Below, piece by piece: positions 56,222 through 64,000 of a stretch of DNA of 64,000 bases (position 1 is the stretch's first letter; every line of letters starts with the position of its first letter). Under the pieces are notes generated by a model. The model was not told the DNA's origin, made no database searches, and saw only the letters and a program-made list of their open reading frames with translations. The stretch covers positions 1 to 64,000 of the forward strand of contig NZ_JAFFPS010000007.1 in the NCBI RefSeq assembly GCF_016919165.1. Reading direction: 5' to 3'. A program made the position numbers and the translations under genes. This DNA comes from Leptospira chreensis. Its GTDB lineage: Bacteria > Spirochaetota > Leptospiria > Leptospirales > Leptospiraceae.

Positions 56222-56980
56222 TTACTTTTTCAAAGATTCCAATTTCGTAGCTTCTATTTTTTGGTAAACCGGTAGGATGAAAAACAAAAACCGGTCAAGA
56301 ACTTGGATGAAACGAAATAGAAAGGAAGGGTAGACTTCTTTGGCACCGGACTGGATTCCCTTCACGACTTTTTTTGCCACGGTCTCCGGAGATTGGCTTG
56401 GGAAAGGAACAGGAACCTTTTTCCCAGCAGCATCAAAGAACTTCGTTCTTGTTGCAATCGGGTACACCACCATCACTTGGTTTCCTGGTTTCAATTCATA
56501 CCTGTAGGCATCGATAAACGAACGTACAGCGGCTTTTGTCGAAGAATACTGAGCGTACCCAGGAAGGGCCAAATGGCTCATGGCTGATGCGGTTACGATG
56601 AATAAAAATGGATCTTTTCGAGTTTGGTTCAGAGCAATCAAACAATACAAAGGCGAAAATACATTGGTTTTATAAATTCGATCAATTCTGTCCCAATCCG
56701 CGTTCGGAATCACTTCATAATAAGCAAAACCAGCATTGGCATAAAATATATCGATTCCACCCAATTTTTTATCCGCATCTTTCAATAATTTATCCAAATT
56801 TTCCTTTTTGGATACGTCGCATTTGTAAGGAATCACATTGGGATGGACAAGAATGTTTTTTTCATTCAAATCGCAGGCGAGAACCTTTACACCTTCGTGC
56901 TTTAACACTTGCAATACGGTCTCTTTGCCGATTCCAGAACCTGCTCCGGTAATCACGATTCTTTTGTTTTTTAGTTCCAT
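56222..56980 (-). CDS. Short-chain dehydrogenase/reductase
   Basis: A 252-residue classical SDR: RIVITGAGSGIGKETVL (TGxxxGxG), ANAGFAYYE (NAG), Ser in IVTASAMSHLA, and YAQYSSTKAAVRSF (Y-x3-K). A hydrophobic C-terminus (FRFIQVLDRFLFFILPVY) may attach it to the membrane. Substrate unknown; lipids or steroids are common in this branch. It precedes the histidine kinase gene in the same direction. Confidence 0.87.
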   Translation of the reverse strand: MELKNKRIVITGAGSGIGKETVLQVLKHEGVKVLACDLNEKNILVHPNVIPYKCDVSKKENLDKLLKDADKKLGGIDIFYANAGFAYYEVIPNADWDRIDRIYKTNVFSPLYCLIALNQTRKDPFLFIVTASAMSHLALPGYAQYSSTKAAVRSFIDAYRYELKPGNQVMVVYPIATRTKFFDAAGKKVPVPFPSQSPETVAKKVVKGIQSGAKEVYPSFLFRFIQVLDRFLFFILPVYQKIEATKLESLKK

Positions 56981-57117
56981 ATGGCAGAAACCTAAACGGG
57001 AGAGATTCGGAATAAAGTTCTTTTTAATAAGACATCTAACTTTTTTAGAACAATTCTATAAAAAATCTTTACTAAGTGTTTTTTATCTCTAACTTTTGTT
57101 TTCCTTGAGGAATCCGT

Positions 57118-59418
57118 ATGAGCATCTTTTTTGATCGTATTTTCAAATTCTTCTATAAATACATTTCCTATAGCTTCGCCATCGTCTTTTTCTCTCTTTT
57201 GGGTGCGTTTTTCGGTGCCTTTTATGCTTATTTTTTCGGATCGGCCCTAATCCCCGATTTCACTGCCGTAAACCACCCAGAAGTGGTTTTGGTTTTTGTC
57301 ATTGCCACTTTATTTGCGGCTCTTGGCCATAGTGTTGAGTTTGGAATCCTTGCTCCTTTGGGTTACCAAGGTTTTCGGTCTGATACCAAAAAACTAAACA
57401 GAACTCTAAGACCCAATGAAACCATCCGCCACAAAGATATTTTGGAATTAGAAAGTATTTTAAACTCCATCATTGATTTTCCAAAAGAGAACATGTATGC
57501 CGCTCTGCGTTATGCCTCTCTAGTTTTTATTTCTGTATCCATCACTCATATCATTTACAAACACCCGTTCTATGAATTGGCATTGATTTTCATCGGTTGG
57601 CTTGCGGCCGTTTTTGTTTACGGAGGGTTTTCTTATATCATCTCCGATTATTTTACAGGAGCCAAACGGGTGGAGATCAAAAAGATCTTGGCCTACAAGG
57701 ATGTGGCGATTCATAAAAACCACGGGATTATGAGCCTCAAGGGTAAGTTCATATTTTTACTCATCCTAATATTGTTATCACTCAGTGTTCTTGCCGTATT
57801 TATCTCCTTTGAAAATGCAAGCCTTGTTAAAATTTCGGCCTTCATTACCATGACCTTTTTTGAAGCGGTCATTTTGATTTTTATGTTTTTCCAATCCATT
57901 AATTTAACGTTGGAACAAATCAACGAATCAGCAAATAGTTTGGCAACAGGGGGACGCGGTGCCCTCCCCATTCTTTCGATAGATAAAGAATTCATCCAAT
58001 TTGCAGAAAATTTTGAAAAAGCAACTAGAGAAGTGGGAAGGATTAGAGAAAACTTACAAGAATTAGTCGAAGCAAAAACCTCGGAACTTCGAAACAGTTT
58101 AGAGACAGTCGAATATCTCAAAAAACAACAAGATGGGGATTATTTTCTCACCTCACTTCTCATCAAACCCCTCAGTTTGAACAAAACACTTGGAACCAAT
58201 GTAAAAACAGATTTTTTTATCAAACAAAAGAAAACCTTTACCTTCCATGGAAGAGAAAATGAAATCGGAGGAGATATTTGTATCACAAGAACGGTTTCTT
58301 TACGTGGTAAAGAATATACTTTCTTTCTCAATGCCGACGCGATGGGGAAATCTTTACAAGGTGCTGGAGGGGTTCTCGTTCTCGGTGCGGCCGTTCAGTC
58401 CATTTTGGAACGTTCTCTCGCAGTCCAGTCGGTCAAACTTCTTTATGCAGAAAGGTGGATCAAAAACGCCTACCAAGAACTCCATCATATTTTCGAAAGC
58501 TTCGACTGTTCTATGTTAGTTTCTATGGTTATGGGTCTGATTGATGATGAAACAGGACTTGTTTATTATGTAAATGCCGAACACCCATGGTCTGTACTAC
58601 TTCGAAATGAGAAGGCCGAATTCATCAAAACCAATTCGGAACTGCGAAAGTTAGGAACACCAGTCAAAGAAAATGCTTTGGAGATTTCCACCTTACAGTT
58701 GCAACCTGGTGATATTTTAATTTTAGGTTCAGACGGTCGGGATGATATCGAATTTGTGACAGAGGCCGATTTAAGAAAAATCAACCATGATGAAGAATTA
58801 TTTTTACACCATGTGGAATCGGGGAAAGGGGAATTAAAATCCATTTACCATTCCATTTTGGAAACAGGGGAACTCACCGACGATTTGAGTTTGATGCGGA
58901 TCTCCTTCAAAGAACACCTGTCCCTTCCTCCGAGATCCATCAGAAAAGAATCCTACGAGTTGATGCGTAAAGCAAGATCGAATATCAAGGAAAATCTATT
59001 GGAAAAAGCAAAGGAGAATCTGCTCGAAGCCAATAAAATCAATCCAGAAAACCAAGAAATATTAAGAGCCCTCCTTCGCCTTTTAGTTCGTACGAAAGAA
59101 TACACACTCGCTTCCGAAAAATTCAATTCTTATATAGAAGAATTTCCAGGGGACACCGACCTCATCTACCTTGCCTCCTTCACCTACAAACAAACTAAAG
59201 AATACGGTAAAGCTATCGATATGGGCGAAAGGATTCGACTGAGAAACCCGGGCCACCTAGCAAACCTATTACGGCTTGTACAACTTTATCTATTAGTAGG
59301 CAATTTGCCTAAGGCAGAAAAAACTTTGGGACTGGCTTCCTTTCTCACTGCTGATTCCAAACGAGTGGAAAGTTTTCGCATGCAAATTGAAGACTTTAAA
59401 AAGAAAGTTCTTGATTAA
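57118..59418 (+). CDS. Membrane SpoIIE-type protein phosphatase with TPR C-terminus
   Basis: A 766-residue protein. Residues 1-260 hold six or so hydrophobic segments, a HAMP-like linker and coiled coil lie at about 255-345, the SpoIIE/PP2C domain covers about 370-605 (GGDICITRTV, LNADAMGKSLQGAGG, LILGSDGRDDI, ELTDDLSLMRI), and tetratricopeptide repeats fill residues 625-760. Such proteins dephosphorylate anti-sigma-factor antagonists or respond to stress in leptospires. A GAGGA site precedes the ATG by 7 bp. Target unknown. Confidence 0.87.
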   Translation: MSIFFDRIFKFFYKYISYSFAIVFFSLLGAFFGAFYAYFFGSALIPDFTAVNHPEVVLVFVIATLFAALGHSVEFGILAPLGYQGFRSDTKKLNRTLRPNETIRHKDILELESILNSIIDFPKENMYAALRYASLVFISVSITHIIYKHPFYELALIFIGWLAAVFVYGGFSYIISDYFTGAKRVEIKKILAYKDVAIHKNHGIMSLKGKFIFLLILILLSLSVLAVFISFENASLVKISAFITMTFFEAVILIFMFFQSINLTLEQINESANSLATGGRGALPILSIDKEFIQFAENFEKATREVGRIRENLQELVEAKTSELRNSLETVEYLKKQQDGDYFLTSLLIKPLSLNKTLGTNVKTDFFIKQKKTFTFHGRENEIGGDICITRTVSLRGKEYTFFLNADAMGKSLQGAGGVLVLGAAVQSILERSLAVQSVKLLYAERWIKNAYQELHHIFESFDCSMLVSMVMGLIDDETGLVYYVNAEHPWSVLLRNEKAEFIKTNSELRKLGTPVKENALEISTLQLQPGDILILGSDGRDDIEFVTEADLRKINHDEELFLHHVESGKGELKSIYHSILETGELTDDLSLMRISFKEHLSLPPRSIRKESYELMRKARSNIKENLLEKAKENLLEANKINPENQEILRALLRLLVRTKEYTLASEKFNSYIEEFPGDTDLIYLASFTYKQTKEYGKAIDMGERIRLRNPGHLANLLRLVQLYLLVGNLPKAEKTLGLASFLTADSKRVESFRMQIEDFKKKVLD

Positions 59419-59465
59419 ATCCCTAAGAAATTGGAGGAAGGATCATCCTTCTTTAGCGAGTTTCG

Positions 59466-60464
59466 ATGGTATCACGAACCAAGAGAATATTCTGTACTTT
59501 TCTGGTTCTTTCTATGTCATTTTTTTGTCAGAGGGCAAAACCCAAAAACCTTTGTGATCCCAAATCTGATGATTACTTGGAAAGCCTTCTAGTTCGATTG
59601 ATCAACTTTGATGAAACCGCACACTGCGGAGTGGTTCTCAAGGTGGATCCACCCACATACTTGATTTGTCCTCCTCTGGTTCCGCAAGTGAATGGAAATT
59701 TCTTCGTAGAAAGTTTTGCTACAGATGGAACGCGTGTGAGTTTTTCTTCCTCACCACCTCTACCCGCAGGGATATCATTTTCCCCGTTTTCGAATTCTCT
59801 CCAAGGAAGTTTTACGGGCTGGAAAGCCAACAGGCAAAATTTTACCATCACTGCCAGTAATCCCAAAGGTTCCGCCAGTTGCACCTACCAACCCGCGTGG
59901 ATGAGAAAACTACCGACTAAAACCAACCAAACCACTTGTTATGACGGGGCTAACAACCTAGCGAGTTGTTCCAGTCTTCCCGGACAAGATGGAAATCTTC
60001 AGAAAGGAACACCGCAAAGTTTTATTGGCCCCACCCTTGTTGCCGGTGTGGAAATCACAACGGACCCAAACACTGGACTTGTTTGGACGAGTTGCCAAAG
60101 GGGAAAAACCGGGATTGGATGTACAACTCCTGGTACAACAATCTTTCAATATTCGCCTGCGCTAGCAGAATGCGCGAGTCTCAACGTTGGATCGGGATTT
60201 GCCAATCGGACTGACTGGCGGGTACCAGAACTTGACGAATATTTAACTACTTATAATTATGCTTTGGAAAATCCATCGATTGATCAGACTTTTTTTCCTG
60301 TCACCGATAGTTTTAATTTTAAAACCAATACGATCAGTACTCTAGGATCACGTACATTTAACGCTACCTTCATACAATCTTCGATTGGATCAGGCGATTT
60401 CACTGACAGTCACCATTTGCGTTGTGTTCTAATTCATTACCTATTAAAAACAAACGATTGTTAA
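59466..60464 (+). CDS. DUF1566 lipoprotein, N-terminal part of a split gene
   Basis: A 332-residue protein. The N-terminus (TKRIFCTFLVLSMSFFC) looks like a lipoprotein signal. A putative Ig-like region (PLPAGISFSPFSNSLQGSFTG) lies near residues 90-125. The first DUF1566 (Lcl C-terminal) domain spans about 165-320, with TDPNTGLVWTSC and an ending of HHLRCV. After RCV the frame shifts into LIHYLLKTNDC and stops. The second DUF1566 domain continues in another frame at 60422. The tandem-domain design suggests one gene broken by a frameshift. Confidence 0.75.
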   Translation: MVSRTKRIFCTFLVLSMSFFCQRAKPKNLCDPKSDDYLESLLVRLINFDETAHCGVVLKVDPPTYLICPPLVPQVNGNFFVESFATDGTRVSFSSSPPLPAGISFSPFSNSLQGSFTGWKANRQNFTITASNPKGSASCTYQPAWMRKLPTKTNQTTCYDGANNLASCSSLPGQDGNLQKGTPQSFIGPTLVAGVEITTDPNTGLVWTSCQRGKTGIGCTTPGTTIFQYSPALAECASLNVGSGFANRTDWRVPELDEYLTTYNYALENPSIDQTFFPVTDSFNFKTNTISTLGSRTFNATFIQSSIGSGDFTDSHHLRCVLIHYLLKTNDC

Positions 60465-60868
60465 ACAATAATGATGGAACGATTCTAGACCTGGACACAT
60501 CTCTTGTTTGGCAAAGATGCACTGCAGGACAAACCAACCTAACCACTTGTGCAGGGGGAACGAATCTAATTACTAATTGGTCTGGGGCGATTAGCTACTG
60601 CCAAGGATTGAATCTCGCCGGAAAAACATGGCGACTCCCCAATGCCAGTGAGCTGAGAAGTTTACTAGATTTTTATCTCACTTACGGTAGCCCTGGATTT
60701 GATCCTATTTACCTTCCAAACACTGCCTCCTCAAACTATTGGACATCTACATCCCTACTTTCCACTCCAGCAGATGCTTTTGTAGTTTTTTTCGGTTCTT
60801 CTAGCGGAGGTGGTGATGCAAAAGCAAATAACTCAACCAACCTTACTCGCTGTGTAACCGATTTTTAA
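60422..60868 (+). pseudogene. Second DUF1566 domain, separated by a probable frameshift
   Basis: A 148-residue frame, openable only from a TTG at 60422, that overlaps the previous gene by 43 bp. It carries a full DUF1566 domain: GTILDLDTSLVWQRCTAG, TWRLPNASELRSLLDF, SSNYWTSTSLL, and a final TRCVTDF that mirrors the RCV end of the first domain. It has no signal sequence of its own. Adding one base near 60425-60430 would join RCV to SNSLPIKNKRLL and restore a single two-domain lipoprotein. It may be a genuine mutation or a sequencing error. Confidence 0.65.
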
Positions 60869-60898
60869 TGTTTGGCGAAAAAAACATAGGATCGAAAA

Positions 60899-61612
60899 TT
60901 GAAATCTCCATTTAAAATGTTAAAACTTTTTCCTTATCTACTTCTATTATTCATTTTCCAATGCACGACGATTGGATTTCATGAAACCAAAGTTCGCGAA
61001 GGAATTTCTTTTGGAGAAAATGCAAATTTTCGAGTTTGTATTTTACACGAACCAAACATTACCGGGGAAGAAATCCAAAATTTATTTTTGGCTTGGAACG
61101 AAGAACTATCTCTCTACAACCTAAAGGCCGAGCCAATCGTATTGGAAGAAATGGAAAGGCCGGGATTTTGGGGAACAGATATTTTAAGTTATTTAATGAC
61201 CCTCCCCCTAACAAAAAATTGTGATCGTCTCGTTTATTTGAAAGGACGAACCTGGGGAGACATTGCTTTTGAAGTTTTGACCCTAGGTATCTTTGCGGGT
61301 GTGGGTGTGAAACTGGAAGTCCAAGGAGCCGTGGAAGGTAGATCCAACACTAGAGGGTATATCAAAGCCAAATATATATCCACCATTCAAATTTTATTTA
61401 CGAGTCCCAAATCCACTCTCATCCATGAAGGATACCATCTACTCGGATGTGGGCACCAACTCTTTATGAAAGAATGTTACGAAAAAATTCGTGATGTAAA
61501 ACTTTTACTTACCAATCCCGACCGTGACCCTAACTTTTTTCCCAACATCACGACAACAGGTAGAAAAATACTGAACCGAACACAAGTTCCTATATTCCCG
61601 AGCAAAGATTAA
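60899..61612 (+). CDS. Lipoprotein with a metzincin-type zinc-binding motif
   Basis: A 237-residue protein. A lipoprotein signal ends at IFQC (residue 22). The mature part contains His176-Glu177-x2-His180-x2-Gly183-x2-His186 (STLIHEGYHLLGCGHQ), the full metzincin zinc signature, with Met190 just after it (the usual Met-turn lies further away). No other metzincin region is recognisable. TTG start at 60899 with AGGA 7 bp upstream; an ATG at 60917 is also available. It converges with the peptidase-like gene that follows, leaving 3 bp. Confidence 0.7.
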   Translation: MKSPFKMLKLFPYLLLLFIFQCTTIGFHETKVREGISFGENANFRVCILHEPNITGEEIQNLFLAWNEELSLYNLKAEPIVLEEMERPGFWGTDILSYLMTLPLTKNCDRLVYLKGRTWGDIAFEVLTLGIFAGVGVKLEVQGAVEGRSNTRGYIKAKYISTIQILFTSPKSTLIHEGYHLLGCGHQLFMKECYEKIRDVKLLLTNPDRDPNFFPNITTTGRKILNRTQVPIFPSKD

Positions 61613-61615
61613 TCT

Positions 61616-63190
61616 TTATTCATAAGGTTTCGAACAAGTTTTTGACTGATAAAAACAATGGACTCTTTTTTTGTTTGGGAAAATGATTTGCCGGTCTCCC
61701 GACTTCTGCCAATTGACGATACGAACCCCATCTTTCTCCCACTGTTCTTCATCCTCACCAATTGTCCAAGATTTTCCCTCGGATTGAATTTTGTAGGCAC
61801 CCGACTTCCATAGAAAAATAGATTCCATCTGACTATTGTTAGAGATTCCAGAAAATTCACCTTCATACAAACCCTGAAGGTCGACAAAGTCATATACTTG
61901 GTTTCTCATAATACAAGGGATATGCTGAAACTCTAAAATTTCGTTAGGATTTTTAGGAACAGGCACCGAAGTTTTGTTACAATGCTCCGGAATCTCTCTT
62001 GTTTTTTTGGATAGTTTTGGTTTTTCATTCAGTCGCCAAACTAAAAATTGATTTTCAAAATTCGATCGATTCTTTTGAAAATAATCATACATGTCAGCCG
62101 TTGCTTTTTCTATGGAAATATCAAACTCCGTTACAAAGGAAGTTTCCACTGGTTTTCCAAAACAAGTCTCTTCATAAAATTTACTTATCTTTTGGTTTCC
62201 ATAGAGATTGGAAAGGTATTCCAAAAACATCGTTCCCACCAAACGGTAATCCGGAAGTTTCGGATCATTTCCATCTTTTAATGTGGTTCGTTTATGGAGA
62301 AACTTTTGAAAGAACCTTTCGTATGTATTTGCTTTGTGTTCTGAATCCGTTTGGATCACACTTAGTTCTGCAATTCCTTCTAAAAACCAAGGCTCTGCGA
62401 GCCCTCCCGAATCTAAGCCCAATTGTCCACATCTTTGGGACTGAATATAATGCAGAGTATCATGTTTCCAAGCACGCAGGTCATAATTCTGTTTGGCAAA
62501 TGCATCCAGACTTTGTTTTCCAGTTGCTTCCAAAATGATTCCTGGTAACGGACAGAGAGTAAAAAAACTTCCATTCGAAAACCCAGTACAATCATCCTTA
62601 GTTCGAGGATCTTTTCCTGCATAAATCCAAAATTTTTCTTTTGATTCGTGAAGAACCACTTTGATCCTTTCCGCCCGAAACCCAAACTGCTCTTTGCTGT
62701 ACTCTAAAAAATCCTTCATTCGATTGGTTTCTCGCAAAGAATCGACAACCAAACTCCATTTAGGTGAATAAGTGATATCAAAAACACCAATACTTACTTT
62801 TCCTTCTCCCCAATAATTTGGATGTACAATATCATAATATAGAAAGGAACCTCTGTTTCTTTTTTTGTAGGTGTATTGATTGATATTTGTTTTTGGGATT
62901 TTGTGTTTTGTGAGACTCGATCCATCCGGAAACTGGATCGAATAGAAAGATTCCCATAAGGCATGGGATCCTTTCGCCAAACGAACTATATGGGTATCAT
63001 TTTTCCAATCCCAATTCCCCTCTTTTCCTTTCGGAACATCCATAGATTCTAATGTTTGAAAGTCTAGAGGAGGAACATCCGGTAAACGAATCTCGGATAA
63101 AGACGGATCTTTAGAATTTGATATTTGTGCCTCATTCGCTTCGACAAAAGCAAGGAAGAATAGAAAGACCAAAAAAATATTACGGTACAT
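61616..63190 (-). CDS. Gluzincin-like secreted protein with HDxxH motif
   Basis: A 524-residue protein with an N-terminal signal (IFLVFLFFLAFVEANEA). The central block has WKHDTLHYIQSQR at residues 241-253 and PWFLEGIAELSV at 267-278, the layout of peptidase-MA-like gluzincins (HExxH...E). The first Glu is Asp (His243-Asp244-x2-His247), while the downstream Glu271 is kept. It may bind zinc with weak or no protease activity. Residues 400-524 hold an unrecognised tail with several Cys. AGAAGG site upstream of the ATG. Confidence 0.7.
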   Translation of the reverse strand: MYRNIFLVFLFFLAFVEANEAQISNSKDPSLSEIRLPDVPPLDFQTLESMDVPKGKEGNWDWKNDTHIVRLAKGSHALWESFYSIQFPDGSSLTKHKIPKTNINQYTYKKRNRGSFLYYDIVHPNYWGEGKVSIGVFDITYSPKWSLVVDSLRETNRMKDFLEYSKEQFGFRAERIKVVLHESKEKFWIYAGKDPRTKDDCTGFSNGSFFTLCPLPGIILEATGKQSLDAFAKQNYDLRAWKHDTLHYIQSQRCGQLGLDSGGLAEPWFLEGIAELSVIQTDSEHKANTYERFFQKFLHKRTTLKDGNDPKLPDYRLVGTMFLEYLSNLYGNQKISKFYEETCFGKPVETSFVTEFDISIEKATADMYDYFQKNRSNFENQFLVWRLNEKPKLSKKTREIPEHCNKTSVPVPKNPNEILEFQHIPCIMRNQVYDFVDLQGLYEGEFSGISNNSQMESIFLWKSGAYKIQSEGKSWTIGEDEEQWEKDGVRIVNWQKSGDRQIIFPNKKRVHCFYQSKTCSKPYE

Positions 63191-63241
63191 TCAAGAACCT
63201 TCTTTCAGACCGTTCATTGGCTACCCATGATTGTCCGGGTC

Positions 63242-63296
63242 AATATAGAAACATTGAATTGGGTTCAAAAAATAGTACAAATTGAACGCAGTTCAA
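63242..63296 (-). promoter_or_regulatory. Paired palindromes and promoter candidate upstream of the HDxxH gene
   Basis: TTGAA-N5-TTCAA occurs twice, at 63254-63268 and 63282-63296, with centres 28 bp apart. On the minus strand a TTGAAC box (63268-63263) and a TATATT box (63247-63242), 15 bp apart, would start transcription about 45 bp before the gene at 61616-63190. The first palindrome covers the -35 box. The style resembles TetR-type operators. The rest of the 63191-63426 gap shows nothing else. Confidence 0.45.
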
Positions 63297-63426
63297 CCAA
63301 AAAAACCCAAAGGGATATCCCTAAACGAACAGAAGTTATAGAAAGAAATCTTTACCGCATAACAAATTCTATCGACAAAACCATCGCAAAATTTGAAATT
63401 TGCGAATATTAAAAAACTGGGTAACA

Positions 63427-64000
63427 TTGAAAGTGAAAAAAATAATAAGCATTCTAATCGTAAGCCAATTCATGTTTTCATGTATTGCTCTTTTGGATTT
63501 CTCCAAAGAAGCAGATAAAAAACTAGAAACATTGGGTATCGTTGCGGGATCCGTAGCGAATGTAGGGGGTGGCACTGCCGGTCCTTCTGGAAAAACAATC
63601 GCATCTGATGACGGTCAGTTTGAAGTCCTGATTCCTCCAGGAGCTATGGAAGAAGAAAAATCTTTTACCATCAAAAGATACACTCTAGCACCTACGAGTT
63701 TACCAAACGGATACATTCCGACTACTGATGCTTATGAAATCACTCCGTCTTATCGATTTAAAAAAGATGTTGTCATTTCGATCACACAAGATACGGGAAA
63801 AATTGAAGCACTCAACCTATCCAAACAAAGGTCACAAGGTTTTATTTATTCCACCACTTCCGATGCTGACAATTCAGGACGTCTCAGCGGCGGTTGGGAC
63901 GGTAGTCGAACTACCAGTACTTCCGACAAACTACAATTCCAATCTAGAACCTTTTCTATTTTTGGTGGTGGAACCCCGCCTCCCGGAAACGGAGCACCGA
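63427..64000 (+). CDS. Lipoprotein, N-terminal part, cut by window edge
   Basis: The frame opens at a TTG (63427; GTG at 63433 also fits) and is still open at 64000, about 191 residues. The signal ILIVSQFMFSC has its lipobox at MFSC. The mature part includes a ZU5-like/Ig-like stretch (IASDDGQFEVLIPPGAMEEEKSFTIKRY) and PTTDAYEITPSYRFKKDVVISI. Such regions are common in spirochaete surface lipoproteins. An ATG at 63471 is inside the signal and would remove it. Function unknown. Confidence 0.7.
   Translation, partial: MKVKKIISILIVSQFMFSCIALLDFSKEADKKLETLGIVAGSVANVGGGTAGPSGKTIASDDGQFEVLIPPGAMEEEKSFTIKRYTLAPTSLPNGYIPTTDAYEITPSYRFKKDVVISITQDTGKIEALNLSKQRSQGFIYSTTSDADNSGRLSGGWDGSRTTSTSDKLQFQSRTFSIFGGGTPPPGNGAP

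Noticed and set aside
57046..57058. TAGAA-N3-TTCTA dyad upstream of the phosphatase gene
   Set aside because: Short and within a very AT-rich stretch where such dyads arise by chance.
59437..59451. GAAGGAT-C-ATCCTTC dyad after the phosphatase gene
   Set aside because: Arms of seven bases with a single-base centre cannot form a stable RNA hairpin; no T-tract, so not called a terminator.
61999..62538. 179-codon plus-strand frame antisense to the HDxxH gene
   Set aside because: The opposite frame encodes a coherent secreted protein with conserved motifs; this one has no family-like pattern.

Overview
The window looks like a chromosomal piece of a Leptospira species, probably a saprophytic or low-virulence one. 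The evidence is indirect: AT-rich DNA, a very long single-strand polysaccharide locus headed by an EPS-associated MarR-type regulator (the layout of the leptospiral rfb/O-antigen locus), spirochaete-style lipoproteins, a DUF1566 (Lcl) protein and a SpoIIE-type phosphatase with TPRs. Species cannot be read from the sequence. I see no tRNA, rRNA, CRISPR array, insertion sequence or phage gene.

Region A (1-48.5 kb, all on the minus strand, tightly packed with many 1-20 bp overlaps) is a surface-polysaccharide locus read from about 48.6 kb towards position 1, continuing off the left edge. In order of transcription: MarR-like regulator; GDP-fucose synthase and a 2-hydroxyacid dehydrogenase; a methyltransferase-like/GT2 fusion and two FkbM methyltransferases; a PglK-like ABC flippase candidate; a complete legionaminic-acid-type set (legB, legC, legH, legI, legG, ptmE, legF; 34.7-41.5 kb); a sialyltransferase-like protein; a pseudaminic-acid-type set (pseC, pseF, pseG, a formyltransferase in the place usually held by pseH, pseI; 28.9-33.7 kb); an oxidoreductase/aminotransferase/GNAT group; an amidotransferase/HisH/HisF triad plus an extra amidotransferase with a degraded PP-loop (21.3-25.2 kb); an Fe(II)/2-oxoglutarate dioxygenase-like gene, a capsule-type transferase, a hexapeptide acyltransferase and a GT-C-like membrane protein; a CDP-sugar set (rfbF, rfbG, rfbH with an unusual N-terminal extension) followed by a split transketolase and a reductase, which suggests a C2-branched deoxysugar; a GtrB-like transferase, two paralogous membrane proteins with winged-helix-like tails, a methyltransferase and two glycosyltransferases; and finally wbuX/wbuY/wbuZ with fnlA/fnlB/fnlC and a WbuB-like transferase, which together predict UDP-L-FucNAc and its acetamidino form L-FucNAm.

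Taken together, the locus predicts an unusually decorated glycan with two nonulosonic acids, one or two acetamidino sugars, one N-formyl group, and a branched CDP-derived sugar. No pseB is visible. FnlA passes through the same 5-inverted 4-keto intermediate that PseC needs, so it could serve both pathways.

Region B (48.6-64 kb) is ordinary chromosome on mixed strands: a PlsC-type acyltransferase with a tiny lipoprotein, a SpoU rRNA/tRNA methyltransferase, FadH-type 2,4-dienoyl-CoA reductase, a response regulator converging on a multi-PAS histidine kinase, an SDR, a membrane SpoIIE phosphatase with TPRs, a DUF1566 lipoprotein gene apparently split by a frameshift, a small lipoprotein carrying a metzincin zinc signature, a convergent gluzincin-like protein with HDxxH instead of HExxH, and the start of another lipoprotein cut by the right edge. 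Two pairs of palindromes look like operators: one pair in front of the MarR gene (48618-48672) and one in front of the peptidase-like gene (63254-63296).
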